A DNA stretch of 64,000 nucleotides. Source: Frankiales bacterium (lineage in GTDB: Bacteria; Actinomycetota; Actinomycetes; S36-B12; CAIYMF01). The stretch covers positions 1 through 64,000 of the forward strand of contig WGLY01000026.1 in assembly GCA_016125335.1 (NCBI GenBank), in the 5' to 3' direction. This document shows, piece by piece, positions 17,975 through 26,481 of the stretch. The notes under the pieces are model-generated. The model ran no database searches and had not been told where the DNA came from. It was given only the letters and a program-made list of their open reading frames with translations. Position numbers and translations under genes: made by a program. Every line of letters begins with the position of its first letter. Within the stretch, counting starts at the first letter, position 1.

Positions 17975-18960
17975 GGCGGCCGGTCCCCGGCCACGCGGCA
18001 CGGGTCCGGTGCACCCGGCTGCCCCGCGAGGACGCGCAGCGCGCATCCCGCCACCACGAGCGCCACGGCGACGAGGGCCAGCGGCCCGACGTCGGCACCC
18101 GTGCGCGGCAGCTCCTGCGGCGAGCCGGCGTCCTCGCCCCCGCCGGTGCCCCGGCCACCGGTGCCGGGCAGCGGCACGCCCCGGCTGCCGCCACCGGGCG
18201 GGAGCGGGTCGGGGGGTCGTCCGCCGTGGCTGCCCTCCCCGGGGTCCGGGCGGGTGTCCGGGTTGCACACGTAGACCACCTGGGACACCCGGTCGACCGG
18301 GGTGCGGGCGACGAGCTCGTAGAAGCCCGAGCGGGTCAGGCGCGGGATCGAGATCCGGCCCGTGCCCGTACCGTCCGCCGACGTCGTCACCTCACCGACC
18401 TCGACGTCCGGGCCAGTCCCGTGGAGGAGCAGTGCGACCTCGTCGCGGGCCCGGAACCCGGTGAGGTCGACGTAGGTCGGCTCGTGCCGCAGCACCTGCT
18501 CCCCGACGCCGACCACGCGGCCGTCGACGGCCACCACCCGCATGGCCGGCACGCGGTCGACCGTGACGGCCAGCGGGGCCGACACCACGGTGACCGACGC
18601 GGCGGCGTCATCCGGGAGGAAGCCCGCGGACACCACGTGCGCGCCCGGCGACAGGTAGCCGCGCACCCACGCGGTGCCCCCGCGGACCGGGGCCTGCCCC
18701 ACGACGCCGTCCGGCGTCGACACACGCACGCTGCCGTGGGCCTGCGCCGGGCTCACGTCGACCCGGAACGTCGTGACCGCCGGTCCCCCCTGCCGAGGCT
18801 GCTGGACGCCGGACACCACCAGCGACTGCGCGGACGGCGGTGCGGCGGCCTCCGCCACGAGCGGCGCGACGCCCGCGGTAGCGGGCACCAGCAGCGCGAG
18901 AGCCGCCAGCCGGAGCACGAGGGCGCGGCGCAGCGCACGCGGGTGCACCCCGGTCCCCAT
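17959..18960 (-). CDS. LPXTG-type surface protein
   Basis: A secreted protein of 333 residues. It has a signal peptide (about 1-40), beta-rich repeats resembling Ig/fibronectin folds (about 45-230), a Gly/Pro-rich linker, and a sorting signal. That signal is LPRTG followed by a hydrophobic helix (VGPLALVAVALVVAGCAL) and a polar, weakly basic tail. A sortase should anchor it to peptidoglycan. GAGGGAGC precedes the ATG. Upstream lies a PHO-box-like element. It is the fifth unit of the minus-strand surface cluster and would correspond to the LPXTG partner in WxL loci. Confidence 0.8.
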   Translation of the reverse strand: MGTGVHPRALRRALVLRLAALALLVPATAGVAPLVAEAAAPPSAQSLVVSGVQQPRQGGPAVTTFRVDVSPAQAHGSVRVSTPDGVVGQAPVRGGTAWVRGYLSPGAHVVSAGFLPDDAAASVTVVSAPLAVTVDRVPAMRVVAVDGRVVGVGEQVLRHEPTYVDLTGFRARDEVALLLHGTGPDVEVGEVTTSADGTGTGRISIPRLTRSGFYELVARTPVDRVSQVVYVCNPDTRPDPGEGSHGGRPPDPLPPGGGSRGVPLPGTGGRGTGGGEDAGSPQELPRTGADVGPLALVAVALVVAGCALRVLAGQPGAPDPCRVAGDRPPHSTR

Positions 18961-19032
18961 CCGTCGCTCCCTCGTCGCCCGCCAGGCCAGCAGTCGATCA
19001 CCGTGGCGGCGGCAGGTGTACGCGGGCGGCGG

Positions 19033-19065
19033 TGATCATGACGCGCAGGCGTGGGACGGGTGAAC
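19033..19065 (-). promoter_or_regulatory. PHO-box-like element upstream of the LPXTG gene
   Basis: On the minus strand three consecutive 11-nt units are seen: GTTCACCCGTC (19055-19065), a spacer unit, and CGTCATGATCA (19033-19043). The first matches the PhoP half-site type; the third is a weak match. It is 73-105 nt upstream of the ATG at 18960. Confidence 0.5.
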
Positions 19066-19155
19066 AGGCCGTGCCCGGGCGATGACGTTCGGCCCACGGT
19101 GACGCCGCGGCTTCGCAGGGTGAGGGGACGGCGCGGACGCACGGCCGCGGGCACG

Positions 19156-19195
19156 CCGACGGGCCGCGCCCCCCGGAGGGGACGCGGCCCGTCGG
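19156..19195. terminator. Hairpin terminator after the Ig-repeat gene
   Basis: A 13-bp stem (CCGACGGGCCGCG with its complement) closes a C/G-rich loop that can itself pair (CCCC/GGGG). It begins 6 nt beyond the stop codon of the gene at 19201. Confidence 0.7.
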
Positions 19196-19200
19196 TGGTG

Positions 19201-20985
19201 TCAGCGCACCCGGGCGCCGCGGCTCGACGCCGCGCCGGTCGCGTAGCCCGGCTTCACCGTGGTGACCACCAGCACGAGGGTCTTGCCACGCCACGCGGTG
19301 CCGATCCGCAGCGAGGAGCGGTGCGACACGACGTGGCCGTTGACCTTCCACGTGTAGGCGTAGCGGCTCGGCCGCGGCGACCACGAGCCGACCCGCGCCT
19401 TGACCGTGCGACCCACCAGCGCGTAGCCGCGGTAGAGCCCCAGGATCGAGGGCCGCACCGTGGCACGGGGCGCGGCGCCGAGGGCGACCTTGACCGCCGC
19501 GGACGACGCGCTCGCCGAGCCGGCCGGGTTGGTGGCGGTCACCGTGCAGGTGACCCGGTGCCCGGCGTAGCCGGCGGGCAGGGCCGCGGTGCGGGCCGTG
19601 GTGGCGAACGGCGTCGTCGCCGAGTCGAGGTACCACGCGTAGGAGTACGTGCCCGCGTAGGTCCACACGCCGGCCGTGCACGTGCTCGCCGCGCCCACGC
19701 GGGCACCGCCGACCGTCGGCGCCGACACGTCCGCCGGGGCGGCGAGCGTGATCGAGTACGCCGTGCCGGAGGCGGTCGAGCTGGCGTTGAAGCTCGCGTT
19801 GCCGGCGTAGTCGGCGGTCAGGGTGTGGTCGCCGATCGTGAGGGTGGACGCCGGGATGGTGACCACGGCCTCTCCGCTGCCGTCCAGGGTGCCGGTGCCC
19901 ACCTCGGTGCCGTCGGCCTTCACCGACACCGCGCCGGTGGGCGTGGTCGCGGGAGTGGTCGAGTCGGCCACGGTCACCGTGACGTGGATCGGCGTGCTGG
20001 TGTCCGCCGTCGCCGCCGGGTCGACCATGTCGATGCTGGTGGTCGTGTCGTCCGCGGGGACGGCGTCGACGCTGAACGAGGTAGCGGTGGAGGTGGACCC
20101 GCTGTAGGTCGTGGTGTCGGTCGGGGTGAACACCGCGGTGAACGAGTGCGAGCCCGAGGCCGGGGTGAACGACGCCGACGTCGCGCTGCCGGAGCCGTCG
20201 ACGGCCACGGCCGCGCCGAGGTCGGTCCCGCCGTCCTTGAACTGGATCGTCCCCGCCGGGTGGTCGGCGCCCGCGGAGGCGACCGAGGTCAGCGTGATCG
20301 CGGTGCCGGCCGCTGCGGGGCTCGTGACCGAGGGCACGGGCGCGGTCACCGAGGTGGCGGTCGCCGTGACGCTCGGCGTCGGGTAGATCTGCGTCCACTC
20401 ACCGGCGACCTGGTCGACGGCGATGGTGGCCGAGGAGTACCGCGTGGTGTCGATCGACTGGCCCGGGCCGGACGTGTACATGCGCAGCTGGTAGAGCCCC
20501 TGCCACGCCGCGTTCGCGTCGTTGTTGGGGTAGTAGAACGGGTGCCCGGCGCTCGGGTCGAACCAGAGGAAGGTGGTCGACACCGCGGCGTGTGTGTTCC
20601 CGGACAGTGCCCCGGGCAGCGTGGCCGGGTAGTCGTCGGAGGCCGAGATCTGCTCGCTGGCCCAGTTGTAGGAAGGGGCGGTGCTCGACGGCGTCACCGC
20701 GAACAGCGAGGCCTTGGTGTCGCCGCTGCGACCGGCGTCGGTGTCGGCCACGGCGAAGGCCGGCGGCGTCGCGAGCGGGCCGTGGGTCAGCACGTTCCCG
20801 CTCGCGTCGTAGAAGCTGATCGTGCCCTGCGTCGCCCCGTTGAGGGTGGTCGAGGCGGGCGGGTCGAAGGGCGAGGTCGCGGCCGCGCTCGCGGGCGTGG
20901 CGCCCGAGATCGCGACGGTGACGGCGACCGCGGCCGCCGTGGCGGCGGACGCGACCGTGGTTGCCCAGCGGCGACCATGTCTCAC
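19201..20985 (-). CDS. Secreted Ig-like repeat surface protein
   Basis: A protein of 594 residues. After the signal peptide come an N-terminal domain of about 170 residues (from NGATQGTISFYDASGNVLTH to VDQVAGEWTQIYP), then two or three Ig-like (Big_3-type) domains (PAGTIQFKDGGTDLG, then TPTGAVSVKADGTEVG). A C-terminal region is rich in Trp/Tyr/Arg (YAYTWKVNGHVV). No membrane anchor or LPXTG is present. The first 300 residues are strikingly similar to those of the protein at 23452. The start is a GTG at 20985 with AAGGAG upstream. A two-unit PHO-box-like repeat lies in front of the gene. Confidence 0.85.
   Translation of the reverse strand: MRHGRRWATTVASAATAAAVAVTVAISGATPASAAATSPFDPPASTTLNGATQGTISFYDASGNVLTHGPLATPPAFAVADTDAGRSGDTKASLFAVTPSSTAPSYNWASEQISASDDYPATLPGALSGNTHAAVSTTFLWFDPSAGHPFYYPNNDANAAWQGLYQLRMYTSGPGQSIDTTRYSSATIAVDQVAGEWTQIYPTPSVTATATSVTAPVPSVTSPAAAGTAITLTSVASAGADHPAGTIQFKDGGTDLGAAVAVDGSGSATSASFTPASGSHSFTAVFTPTDTTTYSGSTSTATSFSVDAVPADDTTTSIDMVDPAATADTSTPIHVTVTVADSTTPATTPTGAVSVKADGTEVGTGTLDGSGEAVVTIPASTLTIGDHTLTADYAGNASFNASSTASGTAYSITLAAPADVSAPTVGGARVGAASTCTAGVWTYAGTYSYAWYLDSATTPFATTARTAALPAGYAGHRVTCTVTATNPAGSASASSAAVKVALGAAPRATVRPSILGLYRGYALVGRTVKARVGSWSPRPSRYAYTWKVNGHVVSHRSSLRIGTAWRGKTLVLVVTTVKPGYATGAASSRGARVR
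20383..20888 (-). repeat. Duplicated coding segment, copy 1
   Basis: Encodes the N-terminal domain shared with the gene at 23452. DNA similarity to 24616-25108 is obvious by eye (for example the shared GTCGTTGTT-GGGTAGTAGAACGGGTG stretch). It extends more weakly into the first Ig domain. Confidence 0.75.
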
Positions 20986-21093
20986 GGGGACTCCTTGTCG
21001 AAGGACCGAGCGGCGCCGACGGCTCGGCACCAGCGCGCACCCTGCCGACCCGAGTCATCTGTCGCCGGAGTGCTGGGCGACGCTGTCGCGCAC

Positions 21094-21115
21094 AGTGCGT
21101 GAACGTCGGCTGAAC
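21094..21115 (-). promoter_or_regulatory. PHO box upstream of the Ig-repeat gene
   Basis: Two contiguous 11-nt direct repeats on the minus strand: GTTCAGCCGAC (21105-21115) then GTTCACGCACT (21094-21104). They match the PhoP direct-repeat type and are oriented with the gene starting at 20985. The element lies in the 144-nt gap between two genes, indicating a separate promoter. Confidence 0.7.
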
Positions 21116-21129
21116 GACCCCTGCCCGAG

Positions 21130-22083
21130 TCAGCCCCGAGGCGCCGAGTGACGCGGCGCGGCAGCGACGCGGCCCGCCGCGACGCGCTGGTAGCCGACGA
21201 GAGCGAGCGCGGCCAGGGCGCCGAGAGCCGCGAGGGCGATGCCGACCACCAGGGGCGTGCTCGATCCGGCGGACCCCGAGCCTCCCGTGCCGGAGACGGC
21301 GGCCACCGGCGAGGCGGGGTCGCCGGCCGCGGCGGCCGGGTCGGTCCCGCTCCCCGGCGCGGGCGAGTCGGACGAATCGGCGGCCGAGGACGCGTCGGCG
21401 CCTCCGGCCGAACCTGCGGACCCGTTGCGCGCGGCCGCCTGCTGGCTCTTCACCGCAGCGACCGACGCCGAGTAGCTCGGCAGCAGCGTCTCGGGCGAGG
21501 TCGCCTTGCCGACAGCGCACGGTGCCGTCCCCTGCGGGCCGGCCACCGTCCAGCGGTTGCCGTCCACGTGCAGGTTGACCGCGGCGTACACCTGTGAGGG
21601 GCCGATGCCGGGCGCGGAGTAGTAGAGACGGATCTGCACGTAGCCGTCCCACGAGGCCGGGAACTCCTTGAGGTACACGCTCAGCGGCAGGTCGATGGGG
21701 GTGGCCTGCGCCACCGCGTGGTCCGGGGACTCGTACGACGACGTGGCGGTGAGCGCGTCGCCGTTCCAGGACTCCGGGGCGACACCCTTGCGCGGCTGGG
21801 CGTACAGCAGGAAGGCGAGCCGGTCGCTGCCGTTCCAGGGCGCCGGCGGCGGGTTGGAGCTGACCGCCCGCCACACGAACGGCTGCGCGGTGACCGACCC
21901 GCTGGTGATCGGCTGCAGCTTGTCGTTGCACAGGGTCACGAGGCCGGCCGCGCCGGGATCGGTGTAGGGCACCGCACCGGAGGCGCCGGCGGCCCCCGCC
22001 GCGGGCCCGGTGACCAGCAGGCCGGCGAGGACGGCGGAGGCGAGGAGGGCGAGGCGGGAGCGGACGCTCGTCAGGGAGGGCAC
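21130..22083 (-). CDS. Secreted, C-terminally membrane-anchored protein with the shared N-domain
   Basis: A protein of 317 residues. It has a signal peptide (about 1-33), a single extracellular domain (about 40-205), an Ala/Ser/Gly linker, and a C-terminal membrane helix (STPLVVGIALAALGALAAL) with a basic tail. The extracellular domain is a distant relative of the N-terminal domain of the two Ig-repeat proteins: compare WDGYVQIRLYYSAPGIG here with WQGLYQLRMYTSGPGQS there, each followed by a YAA/YSSATIAVD-type strand. GTG start, AGGAG upstream. It follows the DUF916 gene by 9 nt and is surely cotranscribed with it. Confidence 0.78.
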   Translation of the reverse strand: MPSLTSVRSRLALLASAVLAGLLVTGPAAGAAGASGAVPYTDPGAAGLVTLCNDKLQPITSGSVTAQPFVWRAVSSNPPPAPWNGSDRLAFLLYAQPRKGVAPESWNGDALTATSSYESPDHAVAQATPIDLPLSVYLKEFPASWDGYVQIRLYYSAPGIGPSQVYAAVNLHVDGNRWTVAGPQGTAPCAVGKATSPETLLPSYSASVAAVKSQQAAARNGSAGSAGGADASSAADSSDSPAPGSGTDPAAAAGDPASPVAAVSGTGGSGSAGSSTPLVVGIALAALGALAALALVGYQRVAAGRVAAAPRHSAPRG

Positions 22084-22092
22084 GGGAGCTCC

Positions 22093-23289
22093 TCAGCTGG
22101 TGCGGGTGCGGGTACGGAGGTTGGCGGGCGCCTCGCGCCGGCCCCGGGGAGCAGCGGCCTCGCGGCGGCCGCGGGGGGCCTCGGTGCGGGCCCGGCGGCC
22201 GGTGGGCGGGCCCCCGCCGCCGCGGCGGCGCACCAGCCACACGGCCAGTCCGACGATCCCGGCCAGCACGAGCAGCAGGAGCAGCAGCAGGCTCCAGGGC
22301 ACGGCGAGCACGCTCGTCTCTCCCGACGCGTCGGACAGGCCCGGGGCCGAGTCGGTGGAGGTGAGCCTCGGGTGGGCGACAACCTTGACGCTCTCGCGGA
22401 ACTGCGGCCACACGCCGGGCACCACCACGGTCTGACGCACCTCGTTGCCCGGCAGGAGGATCCCGACGGAGCCCTCCGGGCCCTTCGCCGTCGCGCCGAG
22501 CAGGCCGGCCACGGTGGTGTCGACGACCGCGCCGAGCTTGACGTTGCCGGTGTTGCGCACGGTGTAGGTCACCGACATCGTCCCGGCGGCCAGCGGGTTG
22601 AGGCCGCCGTGGTACTCCGCGATGACGTCACTGACGGTCAGCTGCGGTGTGATCACCCCGCTCACCCGCAGGAACATCCGCGTGCCGACCCTCTGGTCGA
22701 GCTGGATGTTGGCTCCGCTCGCGTCCTTCCCGTTGGCCGAGAGCACGGCGAGCAGGAGCGCCGTGTGGTCGCCCGGCGAGGCGTCCGCGGGGACCGACAC
22801 GGTGAACGGCACGATCGTCTGGCCGGGGCCCTTCGCGGTGCGGGGCGGCACGGTCACCTTCGCCGCCGAGCGGGGCAGCGCCACCCACTTGCCGAGGTCG
22901 GTGTTCTGCTTGGTCAGGTCGAGGCCGGACAGGCCGCCCGCGTCGGTGTTGACCGCGTCGACGGCGATGAGCCGCACGGTGATGGGCTTGGCGCCGTAGT
23001 TGAGCACGGCGGCGTGGTCGCTGAGGCGCGCGCCGGCGGTGGCGCCGTAGGCGAACGACGGCTTGCCATCGGCGCCCTTCGCGCTGGCGGGAGCGACTCC
23101 GAAGGTCGCAACGTCGGGGTTCGGCGCGGCCGAGGACGCGGACGTTCCGCCCGACGTGCTCGGCGCCGGCGAGGGGGTGGAGGTGTCGGCCCGTGCCGCG
23201 GTGCCCGGGGCGAGCAGGGCGAGGGCCAGGCCGCCCAGCACGGCCGCGGCGAGGGCGCGGAACGGGGGGCGGGCGTCGGTGCGGGACAT
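22093..23289 (-). CDS. DUF916 (WxL-interacting type) membrane-anchored protein
   Basis: A protein of 398 residues with a signal peptide, an extracellular beta-sandwich region and a single C-terminal membrane helix (WSLLLLLLLVLAGIVGLAVWL). A very basic Arg-rich cytosolic tail follows. The pattern AAVLNYGAKPITVRLIAVDA, VPPRTAKGPGQTIVPFTV, VPADASPGDHTALLLAV and VTYTVRNTGNVKLG resembles DUF916. In Firmicutes this defines the WxL-interacting proteins that bind WxL proteins and peptidoglycan. The neighbouring WxL-like gene supports this. A GTTCACC unit lies about 40 nt upstream of the ATG. Confidence 0.75.
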   Translation of the reverse strand: MSRTDARPPFRALAAAVLGGLALALLAPGTAARADTSTPSPAPSTSGGTSASSAAPNPDVATFGVAPASAKGADGKPSFAYGATAGARLSDHAAVLNYGAKPITVRLIAVDAVNTDAGGLSGLDLTKQNTDLGKWVALPRSAAKVTVPPRTAKGPGQTIVPFTVSVPADASPGDHTALLLAVLSANGKDASGANIQLDQRVGTRMFLRVSGVITPQLTVSDVIAEYHGGLNPLAAGTMSVTYTVRNTGNVKLGAVVDTTVAGLLGATAKGPEGSVGILLPGNEVRQTVVVPGVWPQFRESVKVVAHPRLTSTDSAPGLSDASGETSVLAVPWSLLLLLLLVLAGIVGLAVWLVRRRGGGGPPTGRRARTEAPRGRREAAAPRGRREAPANLRTRTRTS

Positions 23290-23328
23290 GGGAGCACACC
23301 ACCGAGTGAAGACGACGGACAGGTTCCT

Positions 23329-23339
23329 GACGGGTGAAC
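23329..23339 (-). promoter_or_regulatory. Single PHO-box unit upstream of the DUF916 gene
   Basis: GTTCACCCGTC on the minus strand, identical to the 11-mers at 19055-19065 and 26667-26677. The adjacent units (AGGAACCTGTC, CGTCGTCTTCA) are poor matches, so this is a half-site candidate only. Confidence 0.4.
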
Positions 23340-23374
23340 GCCGGGCGACGCGGTGCGGACATTCCCCGGACGCG

Positions 23375-23409
23375 CGGAGGGGCGGGACGTCGCGCGTCCC
23401 GCCCCTCCG
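23375..23409. terminator. Hairpin terminator after the WxL-like gene
   Basis: A perfect 15-bp stem (CGGAGGGGCGGGACG with its complement) closes the loop TCGCG. It is 43 nt past the stop codon of the gene at 23452 and upstream of the DUF916 promoter, so it separates the two units. Confidence 0.8.
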
Positions 23410-23451
23410 CCGGGTCGCCGGCGAGGACGACCCGAGGTGCACTACGTGCGG

Positions 23452-25194
23452 TCAGGCGATGGTGAAGGTGACCGTGGCCTGGTACGTGCCGGCGACGGTC
23501 GACGTGGGCGCGACGAGGTTCATCGTGCCCCCGACCCCGACGGTGCCAGTGCCGTGCACGGCGCTGGCGAACTGGTGCGGGCCGCCGTTGAGGCCGTCAC
23601 CGAGCGACGCCGTGTCGCCCACCGCGTAGCCGTCCACGGTGTGGGTCGGCACGTCGTTGACGACGATCGGCTTGGTGGCGGCGTTGAGCGCGTTGCCGCT
23701 GTAGTAGTTCGCGACCACGGCGTCGAACGACAGGTTCGCCGAGTTAATGGCGTTCGTGCCGTCGCTGAAGTCGTTCGCCGTCACCGACGCCGTCCACGGC
23801 TGGTCACCGGCGCGGGTGTCGGTGATGGTGACGCCGTCGGCGGCGCTCGCGACGCGGCCGAAGTCGCCCGAGGCGGTGAGGCGCTTGCCGTCCGCCGAGA
23901 GCTGCATGGTGCCCAGGTCGAACGGGTTGCTCGGGCCCCACGGCGTGCTGATCGTGAGCGTTCCGGCAGCCACCGTCACCTGGATCGTCTGCGGGTCGGT
24001 GCAGGTGGTGCAGGACGGCGCGTCGTAGGTCGCGGACACCGCGGCGCTGGTCACCGCGGAGGTGCCGGAGCCGAAGACGGCCGTGAAGGAGTGCGCACCG
24101 GCGGCGAAGGTCGACAGCGTGATGCTGTACGGCGCCGCGCTCTTCGAGCCGATGGTCACGCCGTTGTCCTTGAACGTCACCGTGCCGGAGACCACGGACC
24201 CGGGCGGGGTGGTGGTGAGGGTGGCGGTGAGGGTCACCGGCTGGTAGGCCGGGCCGCTCACGACGTCGACGCCGAGGTCGACACCGCTGACGGTGGCCGC
24301 GGGGGTCACGTCGAAGGACAGCGCCGCCGACTCGGCCGAGGCCGTGTAGGAGGTGCTGGTCGGCGTGAACACCGCGGTGTAGAGGTGGTTGCCGTCGGTG
24401 GGCACGAAGCTGGCGCTCGTGGCCGCGCCGGAGGAGTCCACGGCCACCGGCGCGCCGAGGGCGGCGCCGTTGTCCTTGAACTGGATCGTGCCCGCGGGGT
24501 GGGTCGAATCAGCGGCCGTCGCCGTGGCCGACAGCGTGATCGAGGTGCCGTGGGCCGCGGGGCTGGCCACCGACGCGACCGGCGTGGTCACCGAGGTGCC
24601 GTAGACGGGTGCGGGGTACACCTGGGTCCACTCGCCCGCGACCTGGTCGACCGCGATCGTCGCCGAGGCGTACTGCGTGACGTCGATCGACTGGCCCGGG
24701 CCCGAGGTGAACATGCGCAGCTGGTAGAGGCCCTGCCACGCCGTGTTGGCGTCGTTGTTCGGGTAGTAGAACGGGTGGCCGGTGGCGGGGTCGAACCAGA
24801 GGAACGTGCTCGACACCGCGGCGTGGGTGTTGCCGGCCAGCGCGCCCGGCAGCGTCGCCGGGTAGGCGTCCGAGGCCGAGATCTGCTCGCTGGGCCACGA
24901 GGACGGCGGGGCCGTGCTCTGCGGCGTCACGGCGAAGAGCGACGCCAACGTGTCGCCGGGGCGGCCGGAGTAGGTGTCGGCGACCGCGTAGGCCGGCGGC
25001 GTGGCGAGCGGGCCGTGGGTGATCGGCGCGCCCGTGGAGTCGTAGAACGTGATGGTGCCCTGGGTGGCACCGTTGCCCGAGGGGTCGAACGGCGACGTCG
25101 CCGCCGCGCTCGCCGGGGAGGCCCCGACGAGGGCGAGCGCCCCGGCCGTCGCCAGGGCGAGCGCCCCGGCGACGGCCTTGCTGCGGATCTTCAT
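23452..25194 (-). CDS. Secreted Ig-like protein with WxL-like C-terminal domain
   Basis: A protein of 580 residues with a clear signal peptide (MKIRSKAVAGALALATAGAL). The shared N-domain spans about 35-190, and Ig-like domains follow (PAGTIQFKDNGAALG; GTVTFKDNGVTIG). From about residue 410 there is a C-terminal domain with LGTMQLSADGKRLTASGDFG, then VTITDTRAGDQPWTASVTAN and DFSDGT. That layout resembles the wall-binding WxL domain, but the motif reads WTA rather than WxL. No membrane anchor. It follows the PstS-like gene by 81 nt with no terminator between, so they are probably one unit. Confidence 0.78.
   Translation of the reverse strand: MKIRSKAVAGALALATAGALALVGASPASAAATSPFDPSGNGATQGTITFYDSTGAPITHGPLATPPAYAVADTYSGRPGDTLASLFAVTPQSTAPPSSWPSEQISASDAYPATLPGALAGNTHAAVSSTFLWFDPATGHPFYYPNNDANTAWQGLYQLRMFTSGPGQSIDVTQYASATIAVDQVAGEWTQVYPAPVYGTSVTTPVASVASPAAHGTSITLSATATAADSTHPAGTIQFKDNGAALGAPVAVDSSGAATSASFVPTDGNHLYTAVFTPTSTSYTASAESAALSFDVTPAATVSGVDLGVDVVSGPAYQPVTLTATLTTTPPGSVVSGTVTFKDNGVTIGSKSAAPYSITLSTFAAGAHSFTAVFGSGTSAVTSAAVSATYDAPSCTTCTDPQTIQVTVAAGTLTISTPWGPSNPFDLGTMQLSADGKRLTASGDFGRVASAADGVTITDTRAGDQPWTASVTANDFSDGTNAINSANLSFDAVVANYYSGNALNAATKPIVVNDVPTHTVDGYAVGDTASLGDGLNGGPHQFASAVHGTGTVGVGGTMNLVAPTSTVAGTYQATVTFTIA
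24616..25108 (-). repeat. Duplicated coding segment, copy 2
   Basis: Encodes the N-terminal domain of the WxL-like protein, homologous to 20383-20888. The duplication probably arose within this locus and was followed by divergence of the downstream domains. Confidence 0.75.
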
Positions 25195-25275
25195 GTGATC
25201 AGTCCTTGTCCCGTCAGACGAACGAACGTGGAAGCGTTGCGTGGGTCGAGCTGTGCCGTGCGGTGTGGCTGCGTG

Positions 25276-26406
25276 CTACTTGGAGCCGTCGCAGGACGTG
25301 CCGGCCACGTTGGCCCGGCCGAGGTCCTGGAAGGCCGGCGTCTGCCCGGCGGCCGCGATGTTCGCGGCGTAGGCGGGGCTGCGCACCGCCGAGTTCGGGT
25401 TGGTGATGATGGCCTGGACGAAGTTGGAGGGCGACCCGGGCAGGTACGGGGTGGTGCTGGTGATGTCGTTCTGGCGCACCACGAGGTACAGGTTGCGCAC
25501 GTGCACGTAGCTGCCCGTGCCGGTGACCGCGACGACCTTGTTCTTCGCCGCAGCGCCGAAGAAGCCGCTGTTGTTCAGCCCGATGCGGCCGTTGGAGAAC
25601 GGCGCGATCGCGTTGGGGAGGCCGTCGAGGGCGGCGTAGTCGTTCTCCTGCACCTGGCGCACGGCCGGCCCATAGGTGCCGCCCCAGCCGGCCGCCGTGA
25701 GGTCGGCCTCGAAGGTGCTGCGCGTTCCCGAGCCGGGCTGCGGGATGAGCGGGTCGATCGTGGCGGTGGAGCCGCCGGAGTTGCCCGGGATCTGGTTCCA
25801 CGTGGTGTACGTGCCGTCGTAGATCTTCACCAGGTCGGCGATCGAGATCGTCGACGGGGCGTTGGTGACGGTCGCGGTCGCGGCCGTGAGGTTCTCGGTC
25901 GCGAACTTGTAGGTGTGCAGACCACCGAAGCCGGCCGCCGCGGCCCCGCCGTCCTCGAGCGTGCAGTAGGGCAGGCCCGACATGCGCGCGATGTTCTCCA
26001 TCGGCACGCCGGCGGTCGTGCCGCCGGAGAAGTACTGGGCGTTGAACAGAGCGCCGGCGCCACCGTGCGAGCCGTTGGGCCGGGGCACCGGACCGTTGCC
26101 GGCGCGCATCACGATGGTGGTCGCGAGCGGCGTGCCGTCCGCGTTGTACGTCGCGCGGCCGTTGGCGTCGCCGGTCGCGTCGAACGACATCATGCGGTTC
26201 GACTTGCTGACGTTGAACCCCGCTCCGCCGGACGGCGTGCCGTCGGCCACGAAGTCCAGCGTGTACTGGATCGTGTCGGAGCCGCCGAGCACGGCGTCAC
26301 CGGAGGTCGGGTACGGATCGGCCGTGGCCGGCCCGACCAGGCCGAGGGAGAGGGCCGTCGCGGCGAGCGTCGCGAGACCCAGGCTGACCTTGCTGACCTT
26401 GCGCAT
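25276..26406 (-). CDS. Secreted PstS-like periplasmic-binding-fold protein
   Basis: A protein of 376 residues with a Sec signal peptide (MRKVSKVSLGLATLAATALS, cleavage near ATADPY). The PBP-like fold shows GGSDTIQYTLDFVADG at the start, IADLVKIYDGTYTTWNQIPG in the middle (as in PstS, where it leads the second lobe) and IPQPGSGTRSTFEADL, a ligand-binding loop. There is no lipobox Cys and no C-terminal helix, so it is freely secreted or held by partners. The ligand may be phosphate or something else. A perfect two-unit PHO box precedes it. Confidence 0.82.
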   Translation of the reverse strand: MRKVSKVSLGLATLAATALSLGLVGPATADPYPTSGDAVLGGSDTIQYTLDFVADGTPSGGAGFNVSKSNRMMSFDATGDANGRATYNADGTPLATTIVMRAGNGPVPRPNGSHGGAGALFNAQYFSGGTTAGVPMENIARMSGLPYCTLEDGGAAAAGFGGLHTYKFATENLTAATATVTNAPSTISIADLVKIYDGTYTTWNQIPGNSGGSTATIDPLIPQPGSGTRSTFEADLTAAGWGGTYGPAVRQVQENDYAALDGLPNAIAPFSNGRIGLNNSGFFGAAAKNKVVAVTGTGSYVHVRNLYLVVRQNDITSTTPYLPGSPSNFVQAIITNPNSAVRSPAYAANIAAAGQTPAFQDLGRANVAGTSCDGSK

Positions 26407-26481
26407 GTGCTGTCCCCTTCCGGACAGGTGGGGTGGACGAACGGCGCGAGTCAATCGGCGTCAGGGGTACGGCCAGGGCGG

